From positions 35,369 through 99,368 of the forward strand of contig NZ_JAMBOO010000013.1 in the NCBI RefSeq assembly GCF_023715895.1: a stretch of 64,000 nt of DNA, read 5' to 3'. The position numbers and the translations under genes were made by a program. Below are positions 8,573 through 17,471 of this stretch, piece after piece; the stretch's first letter is position 1, and every line of letters starts with the position of its first letter. Source of the DNA: Domibacillus indicus (GTDB lineage: Bacteria > Bacillota > Bacilli > Bacillales > Domibacillaceae). Below the pieces are notes generated by a model. That model had not been told where the DNA came from and did not search any database. It saw only the letters and a list, made by a program, of their open reading frames with translations.

Positions 8573-9565
8573 TTAATGATTACTTTGGCCTTGTTCACGT
8601 TTGTGCACTTCTTCAAGGATCTCGGCAGCAATATCCTGCATACTCTTGCCTGTCTGTTCGCCTTTTTTTCGCAGCCAATCTTTAATATCGACTGACAGTG
8701 AAACCGACAGCAATTCCTCCTGTGATTCAATACTAATCCCTTCATACTCCGGAACATAACGCACACGTCCCTGTTTAGCCGAACGTTTAATAAAGTCCGC
8801 TAACTCAACCGAAACACCATTAAACCGTGCATCTTTCATATGAATGATCCACCGGTCTTTTAACCGTTCCATATACAGATTGGCCACCGGCACCTGCTGA
8901 TAAAGCAGATCCATTACTTGATAAGTGAGGGAATAGACGGCCGGAAGATTAAGTACCGCGTATCCGGGCTTTGTACTGCGCTTGCCCATTTCAATGGAGT
9001 AGTCAGGTGTTAACCTGTGTGTATAGATGCCTTCCATGTAGCTGAAAGTATCGTCGGTTCCTGGCACTATGAAGTACCAGTCCCCTAAACCTTTGCGCAT
9101 AAGTCTTGCTTCTGGAATGGAAGGAGAAGAAAAGCGCTGGTACACGGCTTCTTTTGCTTTTTTATTGTAGTATTGCCGCTGGGAAAGCCGGTCTTCCCAA
9201 ATCCTCTTTTCATACAGCTCACTGAATTCTTTTAGGTCGCTTTCTGTAATAAGGGGAATGGTGCGCCCTTTCACTTGTCCTTCAGAAGCGGGAAGAAGTC
9301 CTTCTTTAATATAAGCGGCAATGAAATTCCGGTTTGTCTGCAGGTACTCTGCCGCTTGGTTCAATGTTAAGCCTTCCGGCGTTTTAGGCATGGTTTCTAT
9401 AAGGCGCTCAATTTCTTCCTTAGAAAAAAGGAGCCCTTGATGACCACCCCACGGATCCTCCACAGGTTTTAGTTTCCCCTCTTGGACATAAGCATGGACT
9501 GTGGAAACAGAGCGGTTAATTTGTTCCGCGACTTCTTTGGTTGAGTAATACTCTGAATGCTGCAT
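8573..9565 (-). CDS. DNA-binding protein with two excisionase-type helix-turn-helix domains
   Basis: A 330-residue protein. Residues about 5-55 (YSTKEVAEQINRSVSTVHAY) and 68-115 (LTLNQAAEYLQTNRNFIAAY) are two MerR/excisionase-like helix-turn-helix units. The middle is an unrecognised domain containing WEDRLSQRQYYNKKAKEAVY. The last 40 residues (LSVSLSVDIKDWLRKKGEQT) look like a ribbon-helix-helix or short helical DNA-binding tail. Such proteins are usually tied to plasmids or integrative elements. A decayed partial copy is at 1535-1965, so the family has been mobile here. No target is apparent. Confidence 0.65.
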   Translation of the reverse strand: MQHSEYYSTKEVAEQINRSVSTVHAYVQEGKLKPVEDPWGGHQGLLFSKEEIERLIETMPKTPEGLTLNQAAEYLQTNRNFIAAYIKEGLLPASEGQVKGRTIPLITESDLKEFSELYEKRIWEDRLSQRQYYNKKAKEAVYQRFSSPSIPEARLMRKGLGDWYFIVPGTDDTFSYMEGIYTHRLTPDYSIEMGKRSTKPGYAVLNLPAVYSLTYQVMDLLYQQVPVANLYMERLKDRWIIHMKDARFNGVSVELADFIKRSAKQGRVRYVPEYEGISIESQEELLSVSLSVDIKDWLRKKGEQTGKSMQDIAAEILEEVHKREQGQSNH

Positions 9566-9602
9566 AGATGTTTTTCTCCTTTACTTCAAATGATGAAAGA
9601 GT

Positions 9603-10037
9603 TTATGTAGTGAGATGTGTGTACAATGTATCTAAACCGATAATAAGAAAAGGCAGAGCGGAAAGGGTATAAGAAATTGCTCTGTTCTTAATTTGTTGGC
9701 AGACCAAGAAAGCCAGTGAACCAAGAGTTGTAGAAATCGTAATCGCCGGAATTAAGTCACCTTCAAACAGTTTCATTTCCAGGAAGAAGCCACATACCAG
9801 TCCCAATGCAAGAAACAATAAGCAGCTCTTGATCATGTTCCATTTTAGTTCCTTAATAAAGTACCAGCAGGATATGCCGAGTAAGCCAAGTATATAAGCA
9901 AAAGCTGAGACAGACATAAAAAGAATGATGAAATGGGTAAAACTGAAATCTATACCACTAATCACTGCTTCGTATACATAGAGAGCAATCATGGCAGTAA
10001 TGATCGAACTTGAAACACCTTTTAAATATTGAATCAT
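9603..10037 (-). CDS. Small integral membrane protein, unknown function
   Basis: 144 residues starting MIQYLKGVSSSIITAMIALY. I place the start at 10037 because AGGAAGTG lies 5-6 bases before it, whereas the upstream ATG at 10067 has no such site. Five hydrophobic segments are visible (about residues 8-25, 33-55, 62-80, 88-110 and 120-140). No catalytic motif is seen and I do not recognise the family. It reads the same way as the helix-turn-helix gene downstream, 37 bases apart, so they may be cotranscribed. Confidence 0.6.
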   Translation of the reverse strand: MIQYLKGVSSSIITAMIALYVYEAVISGIDFSFTHFIILFMSVSAFAYILGLLGISCWYFIKELKWNMIKSCLLFLALGLVCGFFLEMKLFEGDLIPAITISTTLGSLAFLVCQQIKNRAISYTLSALPFLIIGLDTLYTHLTT

Positions 10038-10125
10038 GGGCACACTTCCTATTTCTTTATTTAACAATCTTTCTATATGGACGAACTGCTGAGTAACTTT
10101 CGCTATGTAATTCCTTTAAAAAGTA

Positions 10126-10596
10126 ATGTTTATGCTAATGTGCTTTAATAAAGGAAAAATGACAGAAGGTGAAAGAGTGACTTGTTTGCAAGATTGTTTA
10201 AATGACTTATGGGCAAATGTAATTCAAAAAATGGATATAGATGTTTTCAATCATACAATTACGTTTCAGACAAAGGAAATTGAGCATGAAACGATTCGAA
10301 ATCATCAATTAAGGTTTGAGCAGGTATCATCATTTTACTTCCTTGAAGGTGCTGGCAAGGAGAGATTTCGCGTATTAGAAACAGAAGAAGACAGTTACTT
10401 AGAATTAACCTCCATTTACTATTATCCAGAAGGTATCGGATCAATTTCAATTCAGTCAGAGACGGAAGAATGGGCAGAACAATATAGTTCAAACTCTAAT
10501 TTTTCCTTGGAAATTTGGAGTTCCATACTGTTTGTGGAAGCCAAACGAGTAGTAATTAACCATTCAGTTTTTGACGTGGAGTACCCCGAACAATAG
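10126..10596 (+). CDS. Small soluble protein, resembles YxiG-type orphan proteins
   Basis: 156 residues (or 145 from ATG 10159, which has AAGGA close by). It is acidic and beta-rich, with FEQVSSFYFLEGAGKERF, YLELTSIYYYPEGIGSISI and FSLEIWSSILFVEAKRVVI. The pattern recalls small proteins around the wapA contact-dependent toxin locus of Bacillus (YxiG group). This is by memory of the style of sequence, not a proven match. No signal peptide. An immunity-type role would fit the neighbourhood at 11007 and the array at 58-64 kb. Confidence 0.5.
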   Translation: MFMLMCFNKGKMTEGERVTCLQDCLNDLWANVIQKMDIDVFNHTITFQTKEIEHETIRNHQLRFEQVSSFYFLEGAGKERFRVLETEEDSYLELTSIYYYPEGIGSISIQSETEEWAEQYSSNSNFSLEIWSSILFVEAKRVVINHSVFDVEYPEQ

Positions 10597-10649
10597 AATC
10601 AAATGTTAATCAACAGTATGGATATACTGATGATTAACATGGCATTGAT

Positions 10650-10790
10650 CCTGTTAGCTAAATGAAAATTAGAAATTCTTCCGCTATGATAAATGTGCTT
10701 ACCCGTTTATATCCAACCGCTTTAGCAGCATGATACATCACTGCATACAGCTTTCTTACCGACTCTCTATATCCCTCCTTACAATCGATT
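10650..10790 (-). pseudogene. Possible remnant of a phage-type XF1762/Mom-like acyltransferase
   Basis: A minus-strand frame encodes CKEGYRESVRKLYAVMYHAA followed by KAVGYKRVSTF and then degenerates. The block (small-x-LY-x(4)-RAA-x-x-x-GY) resembles phage proteins of the XF1762/Mom group. It has no start codon and is only ~45 residues long. Low confidence. Confidence 0.3.
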
Positions 10791-10872
10791 CATCATTTTA
10801 TATCAGCTTAAGTTTACACTTAGGTTTGGCTTTCTTTTTTCCGGGTAGATAAAAAACACATCTCATCATTTG

Positions 10873-10910
10873 TCCGAAGAGCGCTGTTTCTTCGGCTTTT
10901 TTTATTTTTT
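10873..10910 (+). terminator. Rho-independent terminator
   Basis: CCGAAGA and TCTTCGG around a short loop, followed by CTTTTTTTATTTTTTT. It lies about 280 bases after the YxiG-like gene, with no other plus-strand gene between. Confidence 0.65.
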
Positions 10911-11006
10911 TGGGATTGCATAATACCTTCTTCATGGGTTCATACTGTTATTGTTTCGTACTTACTACTTAAAATTCCAACTCCTACAACGAAACCATTT
11001 CTGCAG

Positions 11007-11585
11007 TCAGGTCCCCGCCTGGCTGTTTTTTTCTTTTCCTTGAAGGATCATTTCCTCAACCTGTTTCTTGGTAGACAGGCTGTGATCCTGTGTGCCAATT
11101 AGAAAAGAATTTCCATGTAAAATGACCTCTGTGAGGGTGTCTCCCGGACCTAGCTCAAACAAAGGTTTTTCTCCCATTAACTTTCTTGACCACACAACGG
11201 GATACGTTTTTAACTGTATAGGTTTCGATGAATTGGTAATAAAAAAGGTCTCATCCACCAGCTTCCACCCAACCTCATCCATCATCTGGTTCAATTCTTG
11301 TATAGACTGAATAACGTCAATTCTAAGTTTGTACACCTTGTCGTAATCCTGGTTGTCATCCATGTTCCACACACGTGTATGAACCACTTTTAAGGGGAAC
11401 TGATTGTAGTGATTCCAAAATTCAACGAGTGTTTTCCTGTATTCACCGTCCACATTATACATATACGCAGGTTCCTCTTTACACTCGCATTCCCAAAAAT
11501 CCAATTGATTATCTTCAAAAGCTGTACGATCTTCAATTTTAATCGTGGTAAACCGCTCCTCTTTTATATTTTCATTATCTTTCAT
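11007..11585 (-). CDS. Unknown protein, paralogue of the gene at 61371
   Basis: 192 residues, soluble, acidic. It aligns over its whole length with the 171-residue product at 61371-61886: shared blocks include the LDF-x-EC start, FPLKVVHT/FPMKVVHT, ELNQMMDEVGWKLV/ELNHILDEVGWKLI, FFITNSS/FFITDSI and KPLFELG. I do not recognise the family. The two paralogues are 50 kb apart, each beside small orphan genes, which is the usual arrangement for immunity genes of polymorphic toxins. That role is inference. Confidence 0.6.
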   Translation of the reverse strand: MKDNENIKEERFTTIKIEDRTAFEDNQLDFWECECKEEPAYMYNVDGEYRKTLVEFWNHYNQFPLKVVHTRVWNMDDNQDYDKVYKLRIDVIQSIQELNQMMDEVGWKLVDETFFITNSSKPIQLKTYPVVWSRKLMGEKPLFELGPGDTLTEVILHGNSFLIGTQDHSLSTKKQVEEMILQGKEKNSQAGT

Positions 11586-11589
11586 TAAT

Positions 11590-11830
11590 AAGCAAACAAC
11601 ATGCGGTAATCCACATCACTGATCATTTCCAGTAAAACTTCCTTGATCATTAAGTGTTGTTTCTTCTCAAATCAATTCACGAACACATCCTTTAGGAAAA
11701 ATACGCAAACAGCCTGCGGCTCTCCGAAGAGATCAATTTGACGACTAGAGGCTGCTTCATCCTTTTCCTCTTCCTTATAATGGATCATCCAAGAAAGAGT
11801 CCACTCCGTCTTTTAGTTCGCTTCTTGTTT
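11590..11830 (-). pseudogene. Decayed short coding region, unknown family
   Basis: Minus-strand frames give ASSRQIDLFGEPQAVCVFFL in one frame and KKQHLMIKEVLLEMISDVDY-RMLFAY before a stop in another, separated by a frameshift. Codon quality suggests a former gene of ~75 residues upstream of the 11007 gene. I cannot assign a function. Confidence 0.35.
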
Positions 11831-12240
11831 TATTCTTTTTATTTTGTGACATGTATATATTGATTTTTATATTTTCTTATTTTAAAAATTAATTATATAT
11901 TTTTTATACTACATTTTAATAATTAATATAATTTTATCATTTTAGTTAATTACATACAATTTAATTATTTTAAATTAAATATTTATCATATATAAATTTA
12001 ATTAATTATAATAATTAAAACAAAGAGACTATTTTTTTCACTAAGATAGCAAAAATAAAAAAATGATATAATTAAAAATGATATAATTAAATAAAAGATA
12101 AGATATTAAAAATAAAATTTAAATTTCTAAAATAATATTTATATATATATATTATTGAATAGTATTGATTTAAATGAAAATGTAAATAAGTACGTTAAAA
12201 GACACTGCAGAGTTTAGAAAAGACTAAAAAGAAGAAATAC
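11831..12240. other. Extremely AT-rich 400-bp region upstream of a tyrosine recombinase
   Basis: From about 11840 to 12240 G and C are almost absent, with long runs such as TTAATTATATATTTTTTATA and repeated AATTATAATAATTAAA, TTTAATTAATTA and ATATATAT words. There is no open frame. It is far more AT-rich than any other part of the window and ends at the recombinase gene. It could be an AT-rich DNA-unwinding or partition-like site, a recombination or nucleoid-protein binding tract, or neutral drift. I can show only the composition. Confidence 0.6.
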
Positions 12241-12269
12241 ATAAAATGAGGGCAGGGAGGGGAAGTAAC

Positions 12270-13397
12270 ATGTTTGAACTGACGAAAAATAACCAGCCGC
12301 TTTTTCCGGCTAATAAAGTGGAAGCAGCTGGCCAGCTGTTAGAACGAATCGAACAGGCAGAAAAAGAAAAGGAAGATCCGTTTTTTTATTTTAACGATAG
12401 AGACGTGCTTCATTACTACCTGTATCGCAGTATCAATTTGAATAAAGACGCGGAGCGGTCAGACCGGACCATAAAAGAGTATGAGAGGGAGCTGTCCCAA
12501 CTGATACAAAATTTGTTGCAGTTTCCGCATGAAATCGGTCTCGATATAAAGCAAATTGAAGAGGGATCGTTATTCAAGAGCCTGGCACCAAGACATCTGC
12601 GGCGTTATCAGACCTGGCTTGCCGAGGAAAGCCCATATGTAAAAACAAAAGGTCCTTATTCACCGGCGACTCTTGCGCGTAAAACGACCATCCTTAAGAG
12701 TTTCTTTCGTTTTTTGCACGAGAATCGCTATCTCAAGCAGCCAATTCACCAAGGATTGCGTCCGGCAACCGTCCGGAAGGATGATCGGCCAAACCGCGAC
12801 CTAGGACCGAGGGAAGTGATTCAGCTGCTGGATTATTATAGGGACAGTAATCCTATTATGTTTACTTTGATTCATGTGCTGGTGGGAACCGGCATGCGGA
12901 ATGATGAGCTGTGCCGGTTAAAAGTGTCGGATGTCCGGTTTGACCCCATCCTGGGTGGCTTTTATCTGCATGTGATCGGGAAGGGGAATAAACAGCGGGA
13001 TATTCCGCTTCGTGATAAGGTAATGGACAGCATTGTGCTATACCGGAAAATTCGGCTTCTGCCGGCAGACTTCCCAAGCAATAGTGATGAACCGCTGTTT
13101 CCGAACAGCCGGTGGAAAGCGTTCCGCCCGTCTTACTTTGCGACGATGTTGGGAGATGAAATCGAGAAGGTGCCGATCTTATCAATCCAGGCACGAAAAA
13201 AGAGAATTACGCCACACGAGTTCAGACACAGCTTTGCGATTATCAGCTATATGAACAACAGTGATGTGTATGCCATCATGCGTGCTTTAGGCCATGAAAA
13301 AATCGAAACAACGATGATCTATTTACAGAAGATCATGGAGCGGGAACAGCATGTCGTTCATCAATGGAAAGATGATGCGCTGGGAAGGTATATATAA
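12270..13397 (+). CDS. Tyrosine-type site-specific recombinase/integrase
   Basis: 375 residues from the ATG at 12270, chosen because GGGAGGGGAAG lies 5 bases upstream (an earlier in-frame ATG at 12246 lacks a site). A SAM-like core-binding domain covers about residues 60-160 (SPATLARKTTILKSFFRFLH). The catalytic domain shows every active-site element: Arg in GTGMRNDELCRL, Lys in GKGNKQR, HEFRHS (His and Arg), ALGHEKIETT (His) and the nucleophile Tyr in TTMIYLQ. It is XerC/D-like in build. Its last ~100 bases are repeated at 13820-13918. Richer in GC than the AT tract before it. Confidence 0.9.
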   Translation: MFELTKNNQPLFPANKVEAAGQLLERIEQAEKEKEDPFFYFNDRDVLHYYLYRSINLNKDAERSDRTIKEYERELSQLIQNLLQFPHEIGLDIKQIEEGSLFKSLAPRHLRRYQTWLAEESPYVKTKGPYSPATLARKTTILKSFFRFLHENRYLKQPIHQGLRPATVRKDDRPNRDLGPREVIQLLDYYRDSNPIMFTLIHVLVGTGMRNDELCRLKVSDVRFDPILGGFYLHVIGKGNKQRDIPLRDKVMDSIVLYRKIRLLPADFPSNSDEPLFPNSRWKAFRPSYFATMLGDEIEKVPILSIQARKKRITPHEFRHSFAIISYMNNSDVYAIMRALGHEKIETTMIYLQKIMEREQHVVHQWKDDALGRYI

Positions 13398-13407
13398 TAG
13401 AAGAAAC
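13308..13407 (+). repeat. Direct repeat, copy 1 (3' end of the recombinase gene)
   Basis: About 100 bases from ACAACGATGATCT to TATATAATAGAAGAAAC, carrying the nucleophile Tyr codon and the stop of the recombinase. It matches 13820-13918 with roughly a dozen differences. Confidence 0.85.
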
Positions 13408-13454
13408 TCGGCAAAAACAGCAATCATATTTAAGTAAAAGGGTGGTAAAAGGTG

Positions 13455-13802
13455 ATGGAATGCTGCTGCAAACAAAATAGTACGGACGAGTTAAAAATTG
13501 AAGGTGACATGGGTGGCGATCCTATCTGGTGCAGTCGTTGTGGCTGTAATCTGGATTTAGATGAAATATCGCTTTCAGTTGAGTTAAAAGAAGAGCTGTC
13601 TCAATGGATGGTTAACTATGGAAGCTGGATTGATTGGGACACTGATAATTTAGCTCCAAATGGAATTGCGCTTGAGGATGAACATAATAAGCAGGGGATG
13701 AAATTGATGGAGAAAGCAAAGAAAGAGCTTGCAGGAAAATACAAAATCAAGTTTTCACCTTCATCATCAGCAAGAATGTACGCTAGATTCGATCGCAGAT
13801 AG
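13455..13802 (+). CDS. Small protein with a CxxCxC zinc-like motif, unknown function
   Basis: 115 residues (GTG at 13452 is an alternative start) preceded by AAAGGGTGG. It contains Cys-rich MECCCKQ at the start, then DPIWCSRCGCNLDLDEI near residue 28, and a helical half rich in Lys and Glu. I know similar hypothetical proteins only as uncharacterised. It sits exactly between the intact recombinase gene and a second copy of that gene's 3' end, so it probably arrived or was trapped with recombinase activity or duplication. Confidence 0.6.
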   Translation: MECCCKQNSTDELKIEGDMGGDPIWCSRCGCNLDLDEISLSVELKEELSQWMVNYGSWIDWDTDNLAPNGIALEDEHNKQGMKLMEKAKKELAGKYKIKFSPSSSARMYARFDRR

Positions 13803-13819
13803 ACTTCAACTTAATCCAG

Positions 13820-13918
13820 ACAACGATGATCTATTTGCAGAAGATTATGGAGCGGGAATAGCACGTTGTTCATCAATGGAAGACGATGCACTAGGAAGGT
13901 ATATATAATAGAAGAAAC
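13820..13918 (+). repeat. Direct repeat, copy 2 (orphan 3' end of a recombinase gene)
   Basis: Reproduces the end of the recombinase gene, including the Tyr-coding region and the TATATAATAGAAGAAAC tail, with a single-base deletion near 13880 that disrupts the frame. The repeats are 512 bases apart and flank the small zinc-motif gene. Confidence 0.85.
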
Positions 13919-14067
13919 AATTATCATCTCCAAACAAAAAAGGGGATAAGAATAGGTTTTTCAATAATATTTAAAACATAATTTTTATTCATCAAAATAA
14001 AGAGGACAGTAGAAACCTTTTAAATTTCAGATGAAAATCAATTTATAGAACGAGGCTGGTGAATAAC

Positions 14068-15543
14068 TTGAAGTTATTAATAGTAGAACGTGATAATAAT
14101 GAGAAAACGGCGATCGAGTGGCTTATTTCTGTCTATTCCCTTCCGATAAATACAGTATTCACTGCAAATAATTTGCGGGAAACAATTAATTTATTAGAAA
14201 AAGAAATACCTGATATTTTATATATAGAGTTAGATATGATTCGGAATGAAGACCGACCAACGATTGGAAAATACATAAATCGTTTTAACCCAAATGTGAT
14301 AGCTGTTACAGCAGAAGCAACCTTTGAAAGGGCTAAACAAGCGATTGAATGGCGAAGTATAGAATTGTTAGTAAAGCCGCTAGATCCTCTGAAAATTAAA
14401 CATTGCTTACAAACAGCTCTTTCATTTGCCCGTAACCAAAGGACTATTACTAAGCCTCTCACTCACGCTAATGAGAGTTATTCTTATCATTCTTTATTTT
14501 TACAAGAAGAGCAGCCTGCCATAAATATTGGATTGATGCTGCTTCAAACAGAAGACATTCAGAAATTGCCAGAACTCATTAGATTTCTAGAGTACTATTC
14601 TTTTAGAAGACAACCGATTATTTTGCCGCTAATAGACGGGGTTGTCTGTCTTTTTCAGTCTCCACTTCAGCATGTTAAAGAAGAAGCATCAAAAATATTA
14701 CGAGAATGGGAAGTTGAAAATATTGAGCCAATGGCGGCAGTTATTGTATATAACGATACAAACAATAAAACCGTACATGATATGTATCAAACTGCAAAAA
14801 AACTATTAGAAGTAACATTTTTTATTGGTTACCGTCAAATCATTCTGCCTAAACCTAACTATGAACACTGGCAGGAAATAGATCCTTTTTTATCTCCAAA
14901 GGAGCAGCAGGAATGGATTGAAATGTTAGAGCAATTTGATAAACAAAAACTTAAAGAATGGATGCATAATGAGTTTTTAGATGTTGAAACACCCTTTCCT
15001 AATCCGGAGAAGTTACGAACGAGATTAACAAGCATTCTGGCCCAAATTAGAAGATTTATGAAAACGAATCAATTAGATCAAAGGGAAACAGAAAACTATT
15101 ATAAAGAAATTTTTACTGATATCTTATATAACCGAGTATTATACAGAATTGTACAGGAAATGCTGCTGTTTCTATACGAATTGATCGATCGGGCGATACA
15201 GTCAGAACAATTAGCAAAAAAAGATATTATTGAAAAGGGAGTCAGCTATGTTGAATCTTATTATTCGGATCACGATTTAACCCTTGAAAAAGTCGCCAAG
15301 GTTGTTAAGAGAAATCCAGCGTATTACAGTCATTTATTAATGAAAAAATATGGAATACCTTTTAGTCAATTGGTGACGAATACAAGAATAAAAGAGGCAA
15401 AGAGACTGCTAACTGCTACAGAATTATCAATTAAAGAAATTTCACATCAAGTAGGTTTTCATAATCCAAATTATTTTTCACGCATATTCAAAGAATCCAC
15501 TGGAATGCCCCCTCGCGAATACCGATGGAAGAAGCAGGATTAA
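14068..15543 (+). CDS. AraC-type response regulator with an atypical receiver domain
   Basis: About 491 residues from TTG 14068, which gives the typical opening MKLLIVERD and lies 12 bases after GAGG; GTG at 14059 is an alternative only 3 bases from it. Residues 1-115 form a receiver domain, but the phospho-acceptor position reads PDILYIELDM: aligned with LVLLD-type motifs it holds Glu, not Asp. The conserved Thr (AVTAE) and Lys (LVKPLDP) are kept. Residues 390-491 are two AraC helix-turn-helix units. The middle shares EIDPFL(S/T)P and RLTS(I/V)LAQIRR with the second regulator at 19158. No histidine kinase is nearby. It reads into the transporter-lyase genes. Confidence 0.85.
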   Translation: MKLLIVERDNNEKTAIEWLISVYSLPINTVFTANNLRETINLLEKEIPDILYIELDMIRNEDRPTIGKYINRFNPNVIAVTAEATFERAKQAIEWRSIELLVKPLDPLKIKHCLQTALSFARNQRTITKPLTHANESYSYHSLFLQEEQPAINIGLMLLQTEDIQKLPELIRFLEYYSFRRQPIILPLIDGVVCLFQSPLQHVKEEASKILREWEVENIEPMAAVIVYNDTNNKTVHDMYQTAKKLLEVTFFIGYRQIILPKPNYEHWQEIDPFLSPKEQQEWIEMLEQFDKQKLKEWMHNEFLDVETPFPNPEKLRTRLTSILAQIRRFMKTNQLDQRETENYYKEIFTDILYNRVLYRIVQEMLLFLYELIDRAIQSEQLAKKDIIEKGVSYVESYYSDHDLTLEKVAKVVKRNPAYYSHLLMKKYGIPFSQLVTNTRIKEAKRLLTATELSIKEISHQVGFHNPNYFSRIFKESTGMPPREYRWKKQD

Positions 15544-15866
15544 ACAATTGAAATATCTTTAGAAAGCTAAAAAAAGTATAGAAACCTAAAGAAAAGATAA
15601 ATATTTCGTTTTTTTATGTAAGAAAATATCACAAAATTCAAAAATATTTAGTAATTTCTGAAAAGAATATGTCTATTTTAAAAAAAATGAATATTATATA
15701 CTTTTCCTTAATTAAAGAAAAGTACAAAAGCAGAAAAACAATAATTTGATTCAAAGATGCTTGATGTTAAAATCCAGCATCTTATATTCGGATTATTATG
15801 AATTGTTCTGATTTTATGAATCACTTTTCTTTATCGTTTTTTAATATACAAAGGGGAGGGGTACTG
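15544..15866 (+). promoter_or_regulatory. AT-rich control region before the BCCT-lyase genes
   Basis: 320 bases with no gene. It holds a perfect dyad ACTTTTC-N10-GAAAAGT at 15701-15724 and a hairpin AAGATGCTTG...CAGCATCTT at 15754-15783, both possible regulator or RNA structures. The ribosome site AAGGGGAGGGG is at 15851-15861. I cannot pick one promoter with confidence. Confidence 0.4.
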
Positions 15867-17459
15867 ATGTCATTAGCTACAAAAAAGGAGAATTCTACAG
15901 AAACACAAACACTGACAGATATGAAGCAGAAAACACGGAAAGGTGTATTCTGGCCGGCTTTTCTTGTTGTAGGGGGCGGTGCAGCTCTTGGAATAGTTAA
16001 TAATCAATTGTTAACTGAAATTTCTATGAATGGATTTGTAGGATCATTAAGGGGACTTGGATGGCTTTATCAAATTATATCTATTGTAGCGTTAATAATT
16101 GTAGCCATTGTTACGTTCTCAAAGTTAGGAAATATACGTTTAGGCGGTCAGAAAGCCGAAGCAAAATATTCATTTGGAACATGGTTCGCAATGGCATTGA
16201 CTGGCGGAATTGCAACGGGTGTAATCACTTATGGAGTAAATGAACCGATTATTTATTTTAACAATATTTATGGAGAAATGGAACAAACAGGAGTTGAGCC
16301 AGGGACACCTCTTGCAGCAATTTTCGCGATGGGCCGCTCTTTTTACAACTGGTCATTTATCCCTTACGCTATGTATTCATTGAGCGGTTTAGTTGTTGCT
16401 TATATGTATTTTAATCGCAAAAAATCACTGTCTGTAACCGCAACGCTAACTCCATTGTTTGGAGATAGAATAACAAAAGGCGTTTGGGCAAACATAATCG
16501 ATGTTTTATCTGTATTGGCAATTGCTCTTGGATTGGCATCTTCTTTAGGAGCTGGACTTGCACTTGTCGGATCAGGAATTGAAGCAACTTACGGAATTCA
16601 ACAAGGCCCCCTTGTCTGGCTGGCATTGACCATTCTAATTACGGTCGTCTTTACTGTTTCCTCTTTAAAAGGACTAGATAAAGGGATTCGTATAATGGCA
16701 GATGCTAATGCAAAAGTTTTTTATGTTCTTCTTGCTCTACTAATAGTGATCGGACCAACCTTATATATTTTACGTACATCCACGGCAGGTCTAGGTTACT
16801 GGTTGCAAAACTTCTGGCAATGGGGTCTCGATCCAATTGATATAGGCGGAGAAGCGCTAGTAATGTGGTGGACGTTATATGATTGGGCCATTTGGATTGC
16901 TTATGCACCATTAATGGGTGTTTTTCTAGCTGTCATTTCTTATGGACGTACACTTCGTCAGTTTATGATTGTTAACTGGATTATGCCTTCTGTATTCAGT
17001 ATCATCTGGTTCGGTGTTTGGGGAGGAACAGCCCTACATTGGCAACAAAACAATATTGTTGATCTAGCAGACACCATTACAAATAGTGGAGCCGTAGCAG
17101 GATTATGGACATTCTTAGGCAATCTACCTTTAGGAATAATTATTATTCCAATTGTAATGTTGACATTAATTCTTTCATTTTCAACTGCTGCTGACTCGAT
17201 GGTTCGTACAATTTCAGTATTATGCACTTCAAATATTAGCCATGATGAAGAGCCTGCAAGTTGGAAAAAATTGATTTGGGCACTTTCTATTGGAATTATT
17301 GCATTCGTTATGGTTGCATTCGCTGGCGGAGAACAAGGTGTTGAAGGTGTTAAATATCTGGCAGCACTAGGCGGATCGGCTGTTCTGTTTGTTTTTGTGC
17401 TACAGGTTATTTCTGCTATCAAGATGTTCTTTATCGATAAAATAGAAGAGGGCGAATAA
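15867..17459 (+). CDS. BCCT-family betaine/carnitine-type transporter, likely importer for the lyase substrate
   Basis: 530 residues from ATG 15867, 5 bases after AAGGGGAGGGG. Twelve hydrophobic helices are visible, with family blocks FGTWFAMALTGGIATGVITY, LIVIGPTLYILRTSTAGLGY, MWWTLYDWAIWIAYAPLMGV and SYGRTLRQFM. The MWWTLYDWAIW segment corresponds to the aromatic box region that binds trimethylammonium groups. It differs from the OpuD-like protein at 45822 (AEP after G-x-G is NEP here). It is 12 bases upstream of the lyase gene, so cotranscribed. Known family substrates are betaines, carnitine and choline. A histidine-type betaine such as ergothioneine is my inference. Confidence 0.85.
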   Translation: MSLATKKENSTETQTLTDMKQKTRKGVFWPAFLVVGGGAALGIVNNQLLTEISMNGFVGSLRGLGWLYQIISIVALIIVAIVTFSKLGNIRLGGQKAEAKYSFGTWFAMALTGGIATGVITYGVNEPIIYFNNIYGEMEQTGVEPGTPLAAIFAMGRSFYNWSFIPYAMYSLSGLVVAYMYFNRKKSLSVTATLTPLFGDRITKGVWANIIDVLSVLAIALGLASSLGAGLALVGSGIEATYGIQQGPLVWLALTILITVVFTVSSLKGLDKGIRIMADANAKVFYVLLALLIVIGPTLYILRTSTAGLGYWLQNFWQWGLDPIDIGGEALVMWWTLYDWAIWIAYAPLMGVFLAVISYGRTLRQFMIVNWIMPSVFSIIWFGVWGGTALHWQQNNIVDLADTITNSGAVAGLWTFLGNLPLGIIIIPIVMLTLILSFSTAADSMVRTISVLCTSNISHDEEPASWKKLIWALSIGIIAFVMVAFAGGEQGVEGVKYLAALGGSAVLFVFVLQVISAIKMFFIDKIEEGE

Positions 17460-17471
17460 AGGAGAAAATAA

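Noticed and set aside
12862..13194. 110-codon minus-strand frame in the recombinase gene
   Set aside because: Antisense to catalytic domain codons, no start signal, no protein-like pattern.
16958..17422. 154-codon minus-strand frame in the BCCT gene
   Set aside because: Antisense of membrane helices; codon pattern follows the plus-strand gene.
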